Source: Simmondsia chinensis (taxonomy: Eukaryota; Streptophyta; Magnoliopsida; Caryophyllales; Simmondsiaceae). From it: 64,000 nucleotides of DNA. This document shows, in pieces, positions 23,043 to 34,491 of the stretch. Position 1 is the first letter of the stretch; each line of letters begins with the position of its first letter. The stretch is from assembly GCA_018398585.1 (NCBI GenBank), contig JAGTTD010000011.1, forward strand, positions 7,749,001 through 7,813,000. The letters run 5' to 3'. The position numbers and the translations under genes were made by a program. The notes under the pieces were generated by a model, which made no database searches, had not been told where the DNA came from, and worked only from the letters and a program-made list of their open reading frames with translations.

Positions 23043-24056
23043 ATGGCTTCATCACCGAGGGAAATGATGGCGAATTTTGTGAAGTTGGACTGTTTTGATG
23101 ATGGTAATTTCCGCCATTGGCAGAGAAAGATGCACTTCCTGATCGCTACTCTGAATGTGGTGTATAATCTGAATACACCATTCCCTGCCCCCGCTACAGA
23201 GGAGGAGAAGATGCTAGCCGAGCAACGAGCCCGGTTGAAATGGGAGAATGATGATTACATGTGTAGAGGGCACATACTGGATGGGATGACGGATGCGCCC
23301 TTTGACATCTACTCTAACGTGCCTACCGTAAAGGAATTGTGGGACGCTCTAGAGGAACGCTACACGGCGGAGGACGCCACAAGTAAGAAATTTGTAGTTA
23401 GTCAGTTTAATAATTACAAGATGGTTGATGAACATTCGGTCGTGGAGCAATTCCATGAAATTGAAAGAATTTTAAATAACTTTAAACAACGCAGCATGAA
23501 TATGGACGATACCTTCGTTGTGTCTTCTTTGATTGACAAACTTCCTCCTTCGTGGAGAGATATCAAGAAATATCTCAAACACGAGAAAGAGTACATGTGA
23601 ATCGAAGAGTTGGCTAACCATTTACAAATTGAGGAAGGTTACAGGTTACAGGATGACCACAAGGAACGCCCCAGTGACATTGGGAAAATTAATGTTACAG
23701 AAGAAGGCCAATCAAGTAAAGGAACCAAAAGAACCGGACATTCCCAAAAGAAACGAAACGGGAAGAAGGCGAAAATGGTCTGTTGGGAGTGTCAAAATCC
23801 CGGTCATCCAAGGAGGGACTATTTTAACCTAAAGAACAAGAAAGGCAAAGGGCTTGATCATCGCAACAAAAATTCGAACGATAGGTTCGTGGCGCTGATA
23901 TCGGATATCAACCTAGTCGAAAGTGATGACTCTTGGTGGGTTGACTCGGGGGCCACACAGCATGTTTGTAAAGACAAGAGTTTCTTCAAAGATTTTAGAA
24001 CCCATAAACAACGGAACTGTGTTGTTTATGGGCAATGGAGCGAGTGTACCAGTTAA
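23043..24056 (+). pseudogene. Copia-2 gag, zinc knuckle and protease start
   Basis: ATG at 23043 (MASSPREMMANFVKLD) opens 185 codons of gag with FRHWQRKMHFLIATLNVVY and KFVVSQFNNYKMVDEHSV. A TGA at 23598-23600 interrupts a frame that otherwise continues (IEELANHLQIEEGY). The zinc knuckle near 23780 reads CWECQNPGHPRRDYF: the fourth ligand Cys is Tyr. The protease active site WWVDSGATQHVC lies near 23940. The frame is lost near 24020. Gag packages RNA and the protease cleaves the polyprotein. The nonsense codon and altered knuckle suggest this copy is inactive. Confidence 0.88.
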
Positions 24057-24938
24057 GGGCAAGGAAAAAGTTGACTTACTTTTTACTTCCGAGAAAACCC
24101 TTACCCTAACCGATATATGCTACGCCCTGGATGTTAAGAAGAACCTAGTGTTTGGTGGTCTACTGAATAGGTTTGGGTTCAAGTTGGTCTTCAACGCCAA
24201 CAAGGTTGCTTTTTTGAGGGGGGTGCCTTTGCGGGCAAGGGATGCCTATGTAATGGAATGTTTAAATTAAGCGTTGATAATAAAATTGATAGTTCGGTTT
24301 ATATGCTTTACTCTTCATATTTATGGCATCAAATATTAGGACATGTGAATTTTCATAGGATGCATGAAATGGTTAATTCGTCATTGATACCACATATTGA
24401 TAAAGTGGATGATAAATACAAAATGTGCATGTTAACAAAAATAACGAAGTTACCATTTCTATCGGTTCAAAGAGAAACTAATTTACTTGATTTAGTACAT
24501 AGTGATCTGCGTGACTTTAGAAGCACTCCAACCATAGGAGGGAAAAGATATTTTATAACATTCATTGATGATTCCTCAAGATTTTGCTATGTGTATCTGA
24601 TCAATCATAAAGATGAGTCACTAGAGAGGTTTAAGGCATATAAAACGAAAACCGAACTATACTATGAGACCTTCCTCAAACGACTTAGATCGGACCATGG
24701 TGGAGAATACTATGATCCCAAGTATTTTGAAACCACCGGTATAGTGCATGAAATCACGGCACCCTACACGCCACAACAAAATGGCGTGGCTGAGAGGAAA
24801 AACTGGACTCTAACTGAAATGATCAATTCAATGTTGTCCTACTTTGGTCTCAGCGATTGGTTTTGGGGTGAGGCTACGTTAACGGCCTGTCATATTTTAA
24901 ATCGAGTTCCAAATAAGAAAAGTAAAATAACCCTGTAA
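24030..24938 (+). pseudogene. Copia-2 protease end and integrase
   Basis: The protease continues in another frame to 24270 (LFMGNGASVPVKGKEKVDLLF). A 226-codon frame (24258-24938) then carries pre-integrase WHQILGHVNFHRMHEM and the CMLTKITKLPF segment. The integrase core shows VHSDLRDF with the first catalytic Asp, DDSSRFCYVYL, RSDHGGEY with the second Asp, and PYTPQQNGVAERKN with the catalytic Glu. It ends early where a small deletion after SKITL removes the usual PYELW-type continuation. Confidence 0.88.
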
Positions 24939-24959
24939 AACAGTCAACCCCCGAAGTTA

Positions 24960-26000
24960 AGTTATCTTAAAGTGCGGGGGGTGTAGGGCAGTCATTAAAA
25001 TCCCTGAACCTAAACGTAAAAAGTTCGGTGAGAGAGGCATCGACACTATATTTGTTGGATATGCGCCACTTAGTAAGGCGTATCGATTCTATGTAACAGA
25101 GCCAAACGATTATATCAATGTTAATACCATAATAGAATCGAGAGATGTCATTTTTGATGAGAATCAGTTTACCTCTATTCCTAGGCTAAGGGATTATGTA
25201 CTGGTTAAGATTGACACTCCAGGGTCATATGATGATGTTGATCATCATGAGAGGGAACAAGTCCCTGAGAATGCACTAGAACTCCGAAGGAGTAAGAGAA
25301 CAAGGAAAGAAAAATCTTTTGGATCGGACTTCTACACGTTTTTGGTAGAAGGCTCGAGTAATGATATGGACCCCGTGACTCCATATTGTTGTGTAGGTTG
25401 ACCCCATGACGTTTGATGAGACCAAGAGGTCTCATGATGCCTCCTTTTGGCGAGAGACATAAATGATGAGATGGACTCCATCATGGGCAACAATACCTGG
25501 GTATTGGTCGATCTTCCACGAGGTAGCAAGCCTATCGGGTGTTAATGGATCTTCAAGAAGAAGATGAAAGTCGATGGAACTATAGATAAGTTCAAAGCCC
25601 GATTGGTAGCTAAAGGGTTTACCCAAAAACATGATTTAGACTACTATCATACATATGCTCCGGTGGCAAGAATATCAACTATAAGAGTCTTGATCGCTCT
25701 CGCCTCTATTTATAAACTAGTGATTCACAAAATGGATGTCAAAACGACATTTCTGAATGGTGAACTGGAAGAGGAGGTGTCTATGACACAGCCGGAAGGT
25801 TTTGTTTTTTCGGGTCAACAGAGAAAGCTATGTAAACTCATACGCTCTCTGTATGTGCTAAAGCAAGCCCCGAAGCAATGGCACCAGAAACTTGATCAAG
25901 TTGTTCTAAACAATGAATTCATTATAAATGAATCGAATAAGTGTGTCTATAGCAAGTTTGAGAATGGCAAAGGTGTTATGATTGTTTATATGTCGATGAC
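24960..26000 (+). pseudogene. Copia-2 integrase tail and reverse transcriptase (first part)
   Basis: The integrase tail and linker (24960-25330) show RAVIKIPEP, GIDTIFVGYAP and LELRRSKRTRKEKSF in shifting frames. Reverse transcriptase is open from 25564: MKVDGTIDKFKARLVAKGF, YAPVARISTIRVLIALAS, MDVKTTFLNGELEEEV, QPEGF and RSLYVLKQAPKQWHQK. A one-base deletion near 25985 knocks the YVDD site out of frame. This enzyme would copy the RNA into cDNA. Confidence 0.85.
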
Positions 26001-26900
26001 ATGTTAATTTTCGGTATTGATTTGGAACTGGAAGAGAAAACTAAACAGTTTCTCTTGGTGAACTTTACTATGAAAGACATGGGTGAGGCTGAAGTAATCC
26101 TCAGTATAAGGATTGTAAGGAATAGTGGTGCAATATCCTTGACACGGTCTCATTACATTGAAAATGTGTTGAATAGACTCAACTTTGGTGCATGTGCACC
26201 GATGTCCACTCCAATGGACCCTAGTGTGAAACTAGTACCGAATGTGGGCACTCCTATACCACAGTTGGAGCATGCACGAGTCATTGGATGTCTCATGTAT
26301 GCCATGACTAGTACTAGGCCAGATATAGCCTATGGTGTGGGAAAGCTAAGTAGATATATTAGCAGTCCGAGTAAATTACATTGGCATGCGGTGTATAGAG
26401 TACTAAAGTACCATAAGAGTACCATGAATTATGGTATTTCTTATGTAGGGTATCCTCCCACTTTGGAAGGATACTCTGATGCCAGTTGAATCTCCGATGT
26501 GGAAGATCATGCATCTACAAGTGGATGGGTATTTCTGCTTGGTGGGGCTACGGTTTCTTGGGGTTCCAAGAACCAGACTTGTATATTTGATTCTACAATG
26601 GCGGAAGAGTTATAGCTCTTGCTTCTGCGGCTAAAGAAGCCGAGTGGTTAAAGGATCTCTTGTATGAGATTCCTTTGTGGCCTAAGCCTATCTCACCGAT
26701 ATCTATCCACTATGATAGTCAGGCTACGCTTTCAAAAGCATACAGTAAAGTGTACAATGGAAAGTCCAACCACATTGGTGTAAGAAATAGTATTGTAAGA
26801 CAACTTATTCAAGAAGGTATCATCACTGCGGACTTTGTAAGAATGACTAGCGGATCTGTTGACAAAAGGCCTAGCTGGAGACTTGGTTCTGAAAACTAGT
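26001..26900 (+). pseudogene. Copia-2 reverse transcriptase end and RNase H
   Basis: The frame resumes after the YVDD lesion: MLIFGIDLELEEKTKQFL, MKDMGEAEVILSIRI, then ARVIGCLMYAMTSTRPDIAY. A TGA at about 26487-26489 replaces the Trp codon of DASWISD. RNase H continues with [14 protein letters not shown] and WGSKNQTC; a frameshift in the MAEEFIALAS segment follows near 26610, then EAEWLKDLLYEIPLWP and DSQATLSKAYSKVYN. Confidence 0.85.
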
Positions 26901-27514
26901 GAAGGGATGGGGTTGAAACCTGTCATTGTTAGTCACCCATAATATGTCCTCAACTTGACGCTTGGTATGATGTCAGGTCTCGGGTTCAATGAGTGAGACT
27001 TATTATCTGTGTGACTACAAGCACTAAAAGAAATTTTTTCCATCCCTTGTGAAAAGTGCTTGGTTACCTGCATCAGAGAATCTAAGAGGATGAGCATATG
27101 CTCTTAATGGACCCTGTGTTATGTTATTACTGAATGTCGAGTCGCAGGGACATGATCAGTGGGGTCCACCTTAGTGAGTGTGAAGTTTGGCCGCTTCAAG
27201 GGGTGATTTTTGACAAAGGGTTTGGCCCTGAAACACTCGCGAAGGGTACAGGACACAAGGCTTCATATGTGTCGATCTAGGAGTTGTAGGGTATATACGG
27301 GGAGTACGCCTTGTGCATGATTAGATACTTGGTTAGTCAAATGGGTTGTATGGTTCAAAGCTTGGTCTACGATTTTTGATCCGATTAACTGTAACAGTCT
27401 TTTCACCTGCTGGGGGTTCAATCGAGAGACACCCTTGTTGATGCACAATAAGGCCTCCTTTAATTTAGAGATATTGTTTGTGAGAATGGTTGTATTTTAA
27501 AAATAGTGGGGGAT

Positions 27515-28124
27515 TGTTGATATATTTTCAAAATGAGAATTGTTAATGAAGTGTTTGAGATTCGATGTTATTTAAAATGTTTTTTACATGTATGGGATGT
27601 GTGTCGACACACATGGCTTGTGTGTCGACACACAATCTTACAGAACGAAAATGTAGAGTTGTGTGTTGACACACAGAGCCCGTATATTGACACACGATCC
27701 TACAGAAACACACGGAACAGAGCTATGTGTCGACACAAAGGGCCAGTTTTTGGCAGTTTCGGTTCGTGGCTTTTCCTGGTTTTTGGCGCCCCTTTTTGGG
27801 GTGTTTCCTGGAACGTATCTCTTCGTTGTTTTCATATATATTCTCCCCTTTGATCAGATTTAGGATTCCTTTAATTTTTGCAAAAAGAAAGAAAGAATAT
27901 TGTAAGAACTTGTGATTAAAAAGGTCTTGGGAAAAACATCATTCTCATTCATCTCTTTTGTCTCTCCCTTGACACACTTTCGCTTTATCATTTTGGTTGT
28001 CGTTGTATTCCCGATACTATTTCCTAAACTGAAATAAGTCTTAAGGAAAGTGACTACACAGCCTTGACACCTGAGATCTCTAGAATACCCTTTGTTACGA
28101 GTTTTGCAAGGGTTTACACCAATA
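27515..28124 (+). repeat. Copia-2 3' LTR
   Basis: 610 bases, preceded by the purine tract AATAGTGGGGGAT. Two perfect TGTGTGTCGACACACA palindromes (27598-27613, 27619-27634) plus two decayed ones near 27660 and 27725. TATA-like TATATAT near 27834. Ends CACCAATA. Confidence 0.92.
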
Positions 28125-28186
28125 GTGGTTCGCAACACCCCATAAAACCGGTTTGATTTCAGTACGTTGTATTAATTTCCCTAACA
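28125..28186 (+). repeat. Copia-1 3' LTR, remaining end
   Basis: Aligns with 13329-13359 plus 17480-17501 of the copia-1 5' LTR and ends CCCTAACA. The GTGGT at its start is the copia-2 target-site duplication. CTAAA follows (28187-28191), matching the left flank of copia-1. Confidence 0.88.
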
Positions 28187-28191
28187 CTAAA

Positions 28192-28946
28192 GAGTAGAGA
28201 GAGAGAAGTTCTCTATTTGCCACTTTTCATGGACATGGGTCAATCACTGCACTAGGCATGATGACATGATATTGTAGAATGAGTTTTTGGTTATTACATT
28301 CGAAACTATTTGTATTATTTTAATGTGTCTAACTTCATAAGGTTTAATAAGAATGTTCTAAAATAAATATTTTTATACGAAACTTGAAACTGATGTAGTA
28401 TTTATTTTCAAATTTCTGGTTAAATTGTACTTGTATAACTTTATAATATTGAAGATAACATTTTCTTTAGAAGGAAAGGAATTTTAGAATTCATTTGGTC
28501 TAAGGATAAGAAATCAGAATGGAGGAGCTAAACCAAGAAGAGTATACTAAAGAATAGATAACACTAATGAATGAAGGTGTCACCTAATTCAATTGGTAAA
28601 ATCTTTGGGGTGAACCCTAAACCTGAGATGGAATCCTACTTTCATCAATGGGGCTTGAAAAGGGCTATATCTTTTGTGTTAACCCATTTGGACTTGTTAA
28701 CATATGTGAAAAGGGAAAAATAACAATAAAACAAAATCAAAAGAACAAGATTAGTGCACTTACGGTCTAAATTCATATCGGAATATATCGAATCACTTAT
28801 GACTAACGCAAGAAAGTCCAAACACAAGATCGATAATGGAACATAATGTTATTGATCAAGTCCTGTACTGGACCAAATTATCTAAGCCAAACTTCTATTA
28901 GATAGGGCCAGTACTTTATCATGTCAAAAATATTCATTATTCTATG
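28192..28946. other. AT-rich spacer between copia-1 and copia-5
   Basis: No conserved coding sequence, RNA gene or repeat family recognised. Probably original host DNA. CTATG at 28942-28946 is the left target-site duplication of copia-5. Confidence 0.5.
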
Positions 28947-29641
28947 TGTTAGAGAATTTTCCAATAAACCGGGAATAGGGTAACTAAAAGATCTTAGGTG
29001 TTGAGGCTATGTAATCACTTTCCTCAAGGCTTATTTCGGAGTACGAAATATCTTCGGGGATACAACGACAACTAAAAATGAAGTGAAGATATGTAAGAGG
29101 AGAGATATAGTGAGATGAATAAGAATGATGTTTTTCAAGACTTTCACAACACTTTATTATAAATTGGTTCAAGTGTTTCTTGCAATTAGTTTTTATAAAC
29201 TCATCATCATCGTCCTTCAACATGAGAGTGAAGGGGGTTCTTTATAGTTTTTAAGTGTCTCTTCATGAAGGGACACGTCCCTTCACGAAGTGATACTTTA
29301 TTTTTTCAATATTTCACAATACTTGCGAGCGAACACCTTTCATGTGTGTTTTCCAAATGAACCAGAGGGAATGTTTATATAAAAGAAGGCTTAAAGGCAT
29401 CCCAAAACATCACCCAAAGAACTGCCAAAAAGAATTGGAAAATCACATTACTGTAATTCTGTAAGATCTGTATGTCGACACACGGGCACATAAACACTTC
29501 GAATTAGTTCTATTGGGCTATGTGTCAACACACTGTACCTGTGTGTCGACACATCTTATACAAGCCAATACAGTTCAAAATCATGTATGGGACAAACTTC
29601 AAACACTCTATTAAATACTCTACTTTGAAAATACATCAACA
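28947..29641 (-). repeat. Copia-5 3' LTR
   Basis: 695 bases, TGTTAGAGAA to ACATCAACA on the plus strand. GTCGACACAC-centred palindromes near 29473, 29523 and 29543. Close to 33258-33919. A short antisense open frame (28984-29223) is repeated in the other LTR and is not a gene. Confidence 0.88.
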
Positions 29642-30239
29642 TTCCCCCACCATTTTCAAAATACAATCATTCTCAAATAAACATCTCAAATTAAAGGCGG
29701 CCTTATTGTGCATCAACAAGGGTGTCTTCCGATTGAACCCCCAGCTAGTGAAAAGACCATACAGTTAATCGGATCGAAAATGGTAGACCAAGCTTTGAAC
29801 CATACAACCCATTTGACTAACTGACTATCTAATCACGCACAAGGCATACTCCCCGTACACGCCTTACAACTCCCAGATCGACACATTTATGGCCTTGTGT
29901 CCTGTACCCTTCGTAAGTGTTTCAGGGATAAACCCTTAGTAAAAAATCGCCCATTTGAAGCAACCAAACTTCAACACACTCTAAGGTGAACCTCATTGAT
30001 CATGTCCCTGTGATGCTCATTGATCATGTCCCTACGACGTGACGTTCAATAATTTCCAAAATCTAGGTCCATTAAGAGCCTTAGCTCATCCTCTTAGTAT
30101 CTCTAATGCAGGATCCAAGCACTGCACACACGGGATGGAAAAATTCTCATTTAGTGCTTGCAGTCACACAAATGACAAATCTCTCTCATTGAACCTAAGA
30201 CCTTGCGTCATACTAGGGGTCGAGTTGAAGCTGTCATGG

Positions 30240-31260
30240 GCGATTAAAAATGACAGGTTTCACACCATCCCTTCATTTATTTATTATCAAGTCTCTAGCA
30301 ATGTTTTTAAATAAGAGATCTACTAGATTCTGGCTTACATTTTCAAAGTCCACAGTGATCATTCAATCTTTCATGAGTTATTTCACTTAACAATATTTGA
30401 CACTAATGTGTTCGGACTTTCAATGATACATCTCACTCTTATACATTTGAAAGCACATCTTACTATCACAATGGATAGAAATAGTCAATATTGGCTTAGG
30501 CCACAAAAGAATCTTAATCACAAGATCCTTTAATCATTCTGTTTCTTTACAAACAGAAACCAGAGCAATAAACTCTACAACTACGGTGGAGTTAATAATA
30601 CATGTTAGTTTCTTGAAACCCAAAGAACAAAACCCCCACCACTTTGTAACATTCACTTGCTTTAGAAGCGTAGTCCTCCTTATTGGATATACAACTGACA
30701 TCCAAGTATTCTTCTAAATAGAAGAGTATTCATTAAAAATAACACTACAATTCATGGTCATTCCATTACCTTATGTACCACATGCCAGTTACCTCTACTT
30801 ACATAGCTAGTTATATACACTTAGCTATCCAACAACAAAGGCTACATCTAACCTTTTCAAATCTCAATTATACAATTGAAACATTTTCATTTGGTTCTAA
30901 ATATTTATACCAAATTTCAACATGTAATCAACATACATACATATGACGAATCCTATATCATTGTTAAACTTGCCATACACACTTTTCCGGATTCATTAAT
31001 TACCTCTTTCAAAAGGCAACACCGCAAGACTTTATAGTCTCGTCATAGGATCACAATATATGACACAATAATATTGAACTTAACACTCATATTATCTCCA
31101 GTTTATTCCTCTAGAACTATACAAGTCCGATCGCTAGGACTTCTCTTTTCATACTCTTTTACTCTTTCAAAGTTTTAGAGTATTTTCAGGGATTTTTCCT
31201 CAATCATGAGTTTCATCATAATATACCTTACTTCACATGATCACAATGCATCGTTCAATA
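30240..31260 (-). pseudogene. Copia-5 RNase H / reverse transcriptase traces
   Basis: On the plus strand this aligns by eye with 51520-51870 of copia-3 (RNase H: the TSQN, DSQ and EFIALAS segments) and then with the reverse-transcriptase part near 52420-52510. A short stretch near 31130-31200 matches the RRSKKARKEKSF linker of copia-3. Stops and indels are very dense and no open frame survives. Confidence 0.65.
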
Positions 31261-33060
31261 TCAATAACAGACTCAAAGTCACTTTTTACATTATATCTTA
31301 AGATGTTCAATTCACCCATAATTTAGTCATACGAATTTGCTTGCCATTTATATAAATTATCATGCCACTTATAAGTATTTAACTTTATGGGTAACACATG
31401 AATCATCAGAGTTCAGTACTCATAGACTCTTTATTTTTGTCACTTTGATGACTAACAACATGTGAATGTAGGATCATATAATAATCTCATTTTCCATGCA
31501 ACAACTACATATAACCATCACTCAGTATGAGTATTTTAACATTCATTGTATAAATGCACTTCATTTTAACCGATGAAAGAATCACGATTATTGCACCAAT
31601 TAACCATGGATTACTTAACCGTCATATGAACATGCCCTTAAAAATGCATGTAGACATTACTTTGACTGCATTAATTATGATAGGTGATAAAACTTTTCAC
31701 ATGCATGCTGGTTTCCGTTGAAACATTACATCCAATAACATTAGAAAACCACTGGAGATACGCTGTCAATTATGAAATTATGACTCATCATTTCCAAGTG
31801 CTTTTATACAACTTGTTTCATCATCCTTAATCATGAACTTCAATTTGAATTTCTTTATATTATTCACATTAGGGATCAACATATGTAAAATAATCATATA
31901 CTTCATGATCCACTAAATACCTTCAAATTCACATCACTTTCATTTTATTGAGCAAACAAAGGCATTCATGTTCATAAATTAAAATCGTATTAATTCATGA
32001 TCATTAATATGCATACATGCATTAATCGCATAACTGCATTAACATCCATGATTATGCATAAATTGTACTTCATGTATATAGACATACTTGTATTAATTAC
32101 ATTAGTTATATATGCAGTAGCCTTATAACTCCATTAACATATATAAATACTTATACTCAAATTCTTTTCCATAAGTAAAAATATACATACATCAAATCTC
32201 AATTTAGTAACTCTATATACTAAAATTCTTGAGATTTAATCACATTCCAATCTAATCATATCATTGTAACATATGAATATGAAATCACGCTTAGATTGTA
32301 CACAATTTAAGTGTCCAATTTATATAATGTTAAATCATTGGATCAACATAAACTATAAAACAATCATATAAACTTTACCTTTCATGATCAAATTTCTTTT
32401 ACTCAAATTATATACTCCAAATACACAAATATATATTTGTTATAACATTTTCCTTTTATGATCCAATATTCATATCATATATTTTTGTCCTGGTCCATAA
32501 TTTTAATTTTACTCAAATTCAAGCCACTTTCGGATTCACCAAATAAACATATAATATTCACGTTTACAAATTAAAACCGCAAAGTTTATGATTGCATTAA
32601 TCATGCACACATGTATTAAACCTCAACTTAATTACTCATAGTGCAAATTCATACAACAATGAATTCACTATACATAATACACAATTTATACTTTGTTCCG
32701 AAATCTAAATGTGTTTTCATAATTCATGAAAAACCAATTGCGCTTTTCAATACATAAAATACATGTGTCATTATCAATATACTTCATTCACTTATTTATT
32801 ATTATTAGTTTTGGCATCGTCTTGGCGCCTGGTTTCAACTGCCACGCTAAACAAGGATTTTCATTTAAGCATCGCCTCAACATCTGGTTTCAACAACCAC
32901 CCAAAACAGGTTTTTCATATAGTCAATTTATAATAAGCATGTATTTATAATGAACTTTACTATTATCCAATTTAATTAATATTGTGCCAGATTTTAGCGG
33001 CCTAATGCTTATGGTTTTCATAATACAAAACCCATTATATATTATAATAATATAAAGCTC
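31261..33060. other. AT-rich unrecognised interior of copia-5
   Basis: No recognisable domain on either strand. It replaces where integrase, protease and most of gag should be. A small duplicated phrase, CTGGTTTCAAC, occurs at about 32829 and 32883. It may be an unrelated insertion or decay beyond recognition. Confidence 0.4.
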
Positions 33061-33149
33061 ATGTACAAGAGACTCATGGATCAGTGGTTCAAAGCCTCAA
33101 TGCTTCTTCCTCCTTGATCCATAGTAATTTGTGTACAAGAAGGATCAAG

Positions 33150-33257
33150 AAGACATACATTCCCGGCTTTGTCACTTTCTCCAATTTCACAAGATTCGCC
33201 GTCATATCATGCTAAGTGAAGAAGCCATTTCGGTTAATGAATAATAAGCCTTAAGAG
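33150..33257 (-). pseudogene. Copia-5 gag start and post-LTR leader
   Basis: On the minus strand, TCTTAAGGCTTATT follows the LTR, then a start codon with MASSLSM as in copia-2 and copia-3, then damaged NLVKLE-type sequence before similarity is lost near 33150. Confidence 0.65.
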
Positions 33258-33919
33258 TGTTAGAGAATTTCCCAATAAATCGGGAACCGGGTAACCAAAA
33301 GATCTCAGGTGTCGAGGCTATGTAATCACTTTCCTTAAGGTTTATTTTGGAGTACGAAATATCCTCGAAGATACAACGACAACTAAAAATGAAGTGAAGA
33401 TGTGTAAGAGGAGAGACATAGTGAGATGAATGAGAATGATGTTTTTCAAGACTTTCACGACACTTTATTATGAATTGATTCAGGTGTTTCTTGCAATTAG
33501 TTTTTATAAACTCATCATCATCATCCTCCATGAGAGTGAAGGGGGTTATTTATAGTTTTTAAATGTCTCTTCATGAAGGGACACGTCCATTCACGAAGTG
33601 ACACTTCCCTTTTTTAATATTTCACAATACTTGCAAACAAACACCTTTCATGTGTATTTTCCAAATGAACCAGAGTGAATGTTTATATAAAAGAGGGCTT
33701 AAAGATGTCCCAAAACATCACCCAAAGAACCGCCAAAAAGAACTGAAAAAATTATGTTACTGTAATTCTGTAAGATCTGTATGTCGACACACAAACACGT
33801 CAAATTAGTTCTATTAGGCTGAGTGTCGACACATCTTATACAAGCCAATACAGTTCAAAATCAAGTATGAAACAAACTTCAAACACTATTAAATACTCTA
33901 TTTTGAAAATACATCAACA
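33258..33919 (-). repeat. Copia-5 5' LTR
   Basis: 662 bases, same structure as 28947-29641, with GTCGACACAC palindromes near 33783 and 33823 (fewer than in the other copies). Confidence 0.88.
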
Positions 33920-34491
33920 CTATATCCAATTAGACAATATCAAATGGAAGAGTTGCAAATGCCTAATCAAAAACCAAAGTTCGACCACACAGTAAACTAG
34001 TACAGTCCACTCCTAATGAAATAAGCCAGTTTGGTTTGAATTTCTGTTCCAAATTGGTATATAAGTCTAGTGTATTACTCCGCCTAATGCCAATCTATTT
34101 TAAGATGGTATACCTCACTTGAACTTATGTGTGAACATCGTGTGTACCAAATTTGTGAACCAGGACAAGGCCCTGTGAAATTTACTACTGTAAGCAAGAA
34201 AAAAAGAAATTGAGTAGACAAAAAAAGTTGCATCTTTCATTGAGAGGATACCGCCTATATCTCTAGACTACCTAGTCTCCCGACCATGGATGATGGATCT
34301 CTCTTTAATGAGATTCTCAAAAGCTAGTTTATTGCAGATAGCTGCGTCATTCTTTATGAAACTCTAGCTATAAGAAAAAGGAAAATCAAAAGAATACACA
34401 AATGAATATTAGGCTTCCCATTTCTTATTTCATCCCTCTGCTCTATCAATCCCAGATGCTGAAAAACGTTGTTTGTCTAACTTTGCGTCTC
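33920..34491. other. Spacer and 3' untranslated region of the H+-ATPase gene
   Basis: No repeat family recognised. The part adjoining the stop codon at 34492 should be transcribed as 3' UTR on the minus strand; the polyadenylation site cannot be placed with confidence. Confidence 0.45.

Larger units (their letters stand above)
22402..28124 (+). mobile_element. Copia-2: Ty1/copia retrotransposon nested in the copia-1 3' LTR
   Basis: LTRs at 22402-23003 and 27515-28124 are similar, with TGTTGAT..CAACA/CAATA ends. Flanking bases TTGGT (22397-22401) and GTGGT (28125-28129) are a 5-base duplication with one change; the other copia-1 LTR reads GTGGT at this point, so the left copy has mutated. The element is 5.7 kb with gag, protease, integrase, reverse transcriptase and RNase H in order. 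It keeps long open stretches (185 codons of gag, 226 of integrase) with a limited number of lesions, so it is younger than copia-1. Confidence 0.92.
12897..28186 (+). mobile_element. Copia-1: Ty1/copia retrotransposon containing two nested elements
   Basis: The 5' LTR begins TGTTGATG at 12897 and the 3' LTR ends CCCTAACA at 28186. The flanking five bases are CTAAA on both sides (12892-12896 and 28187-28191), a perfect target-site duplication. The 5' LTR is split by an RTE LINE (13360-17474) and the 3' LTR by copia-2 (22402-28124). Removing both leaves an element of about 5.5 kb, normal for copia. Domain order is gag, protease, integrase, reverse transcriptase, RNase H on the plus strand. The reading frame is heavily broken, making it the most decayed plus-strand family member here. 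Confidence 0.9.
28947..33919 (-). mobile_element. Copia-5: decayed minus-strand copia element downstream of the ATPase gene
   Basis: LTRs of the copia-1/2/3 family at 28947-29641 and 33258-33919, with flanks CTATG (28942-28946) and CTATA (33920-33924), a 5-base duplication with one change. The internal region keeps a gag start next to the right LTR, reverse transcriptase/RNase H traces at 30240-31260 and the polypurine tract (GAAAATGGTGGGGGAA on the minus strand), but 31260-33060 is AT-rich and unrecognisable. The right end lies 573 bases from the stop codon of the H+-ATPase gene. Confidence 0.85.

Noticed and set aside
28984..33531. Two similar short proteins beginning with an acidic MxxDDDD-like stretch at both sites (28984-29223 and 33202-33531) as a gene family
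   Set aside because: Both lie in corresponding places in the two copia-5 LTRs, so they are copies of non-coding LTR sequence.
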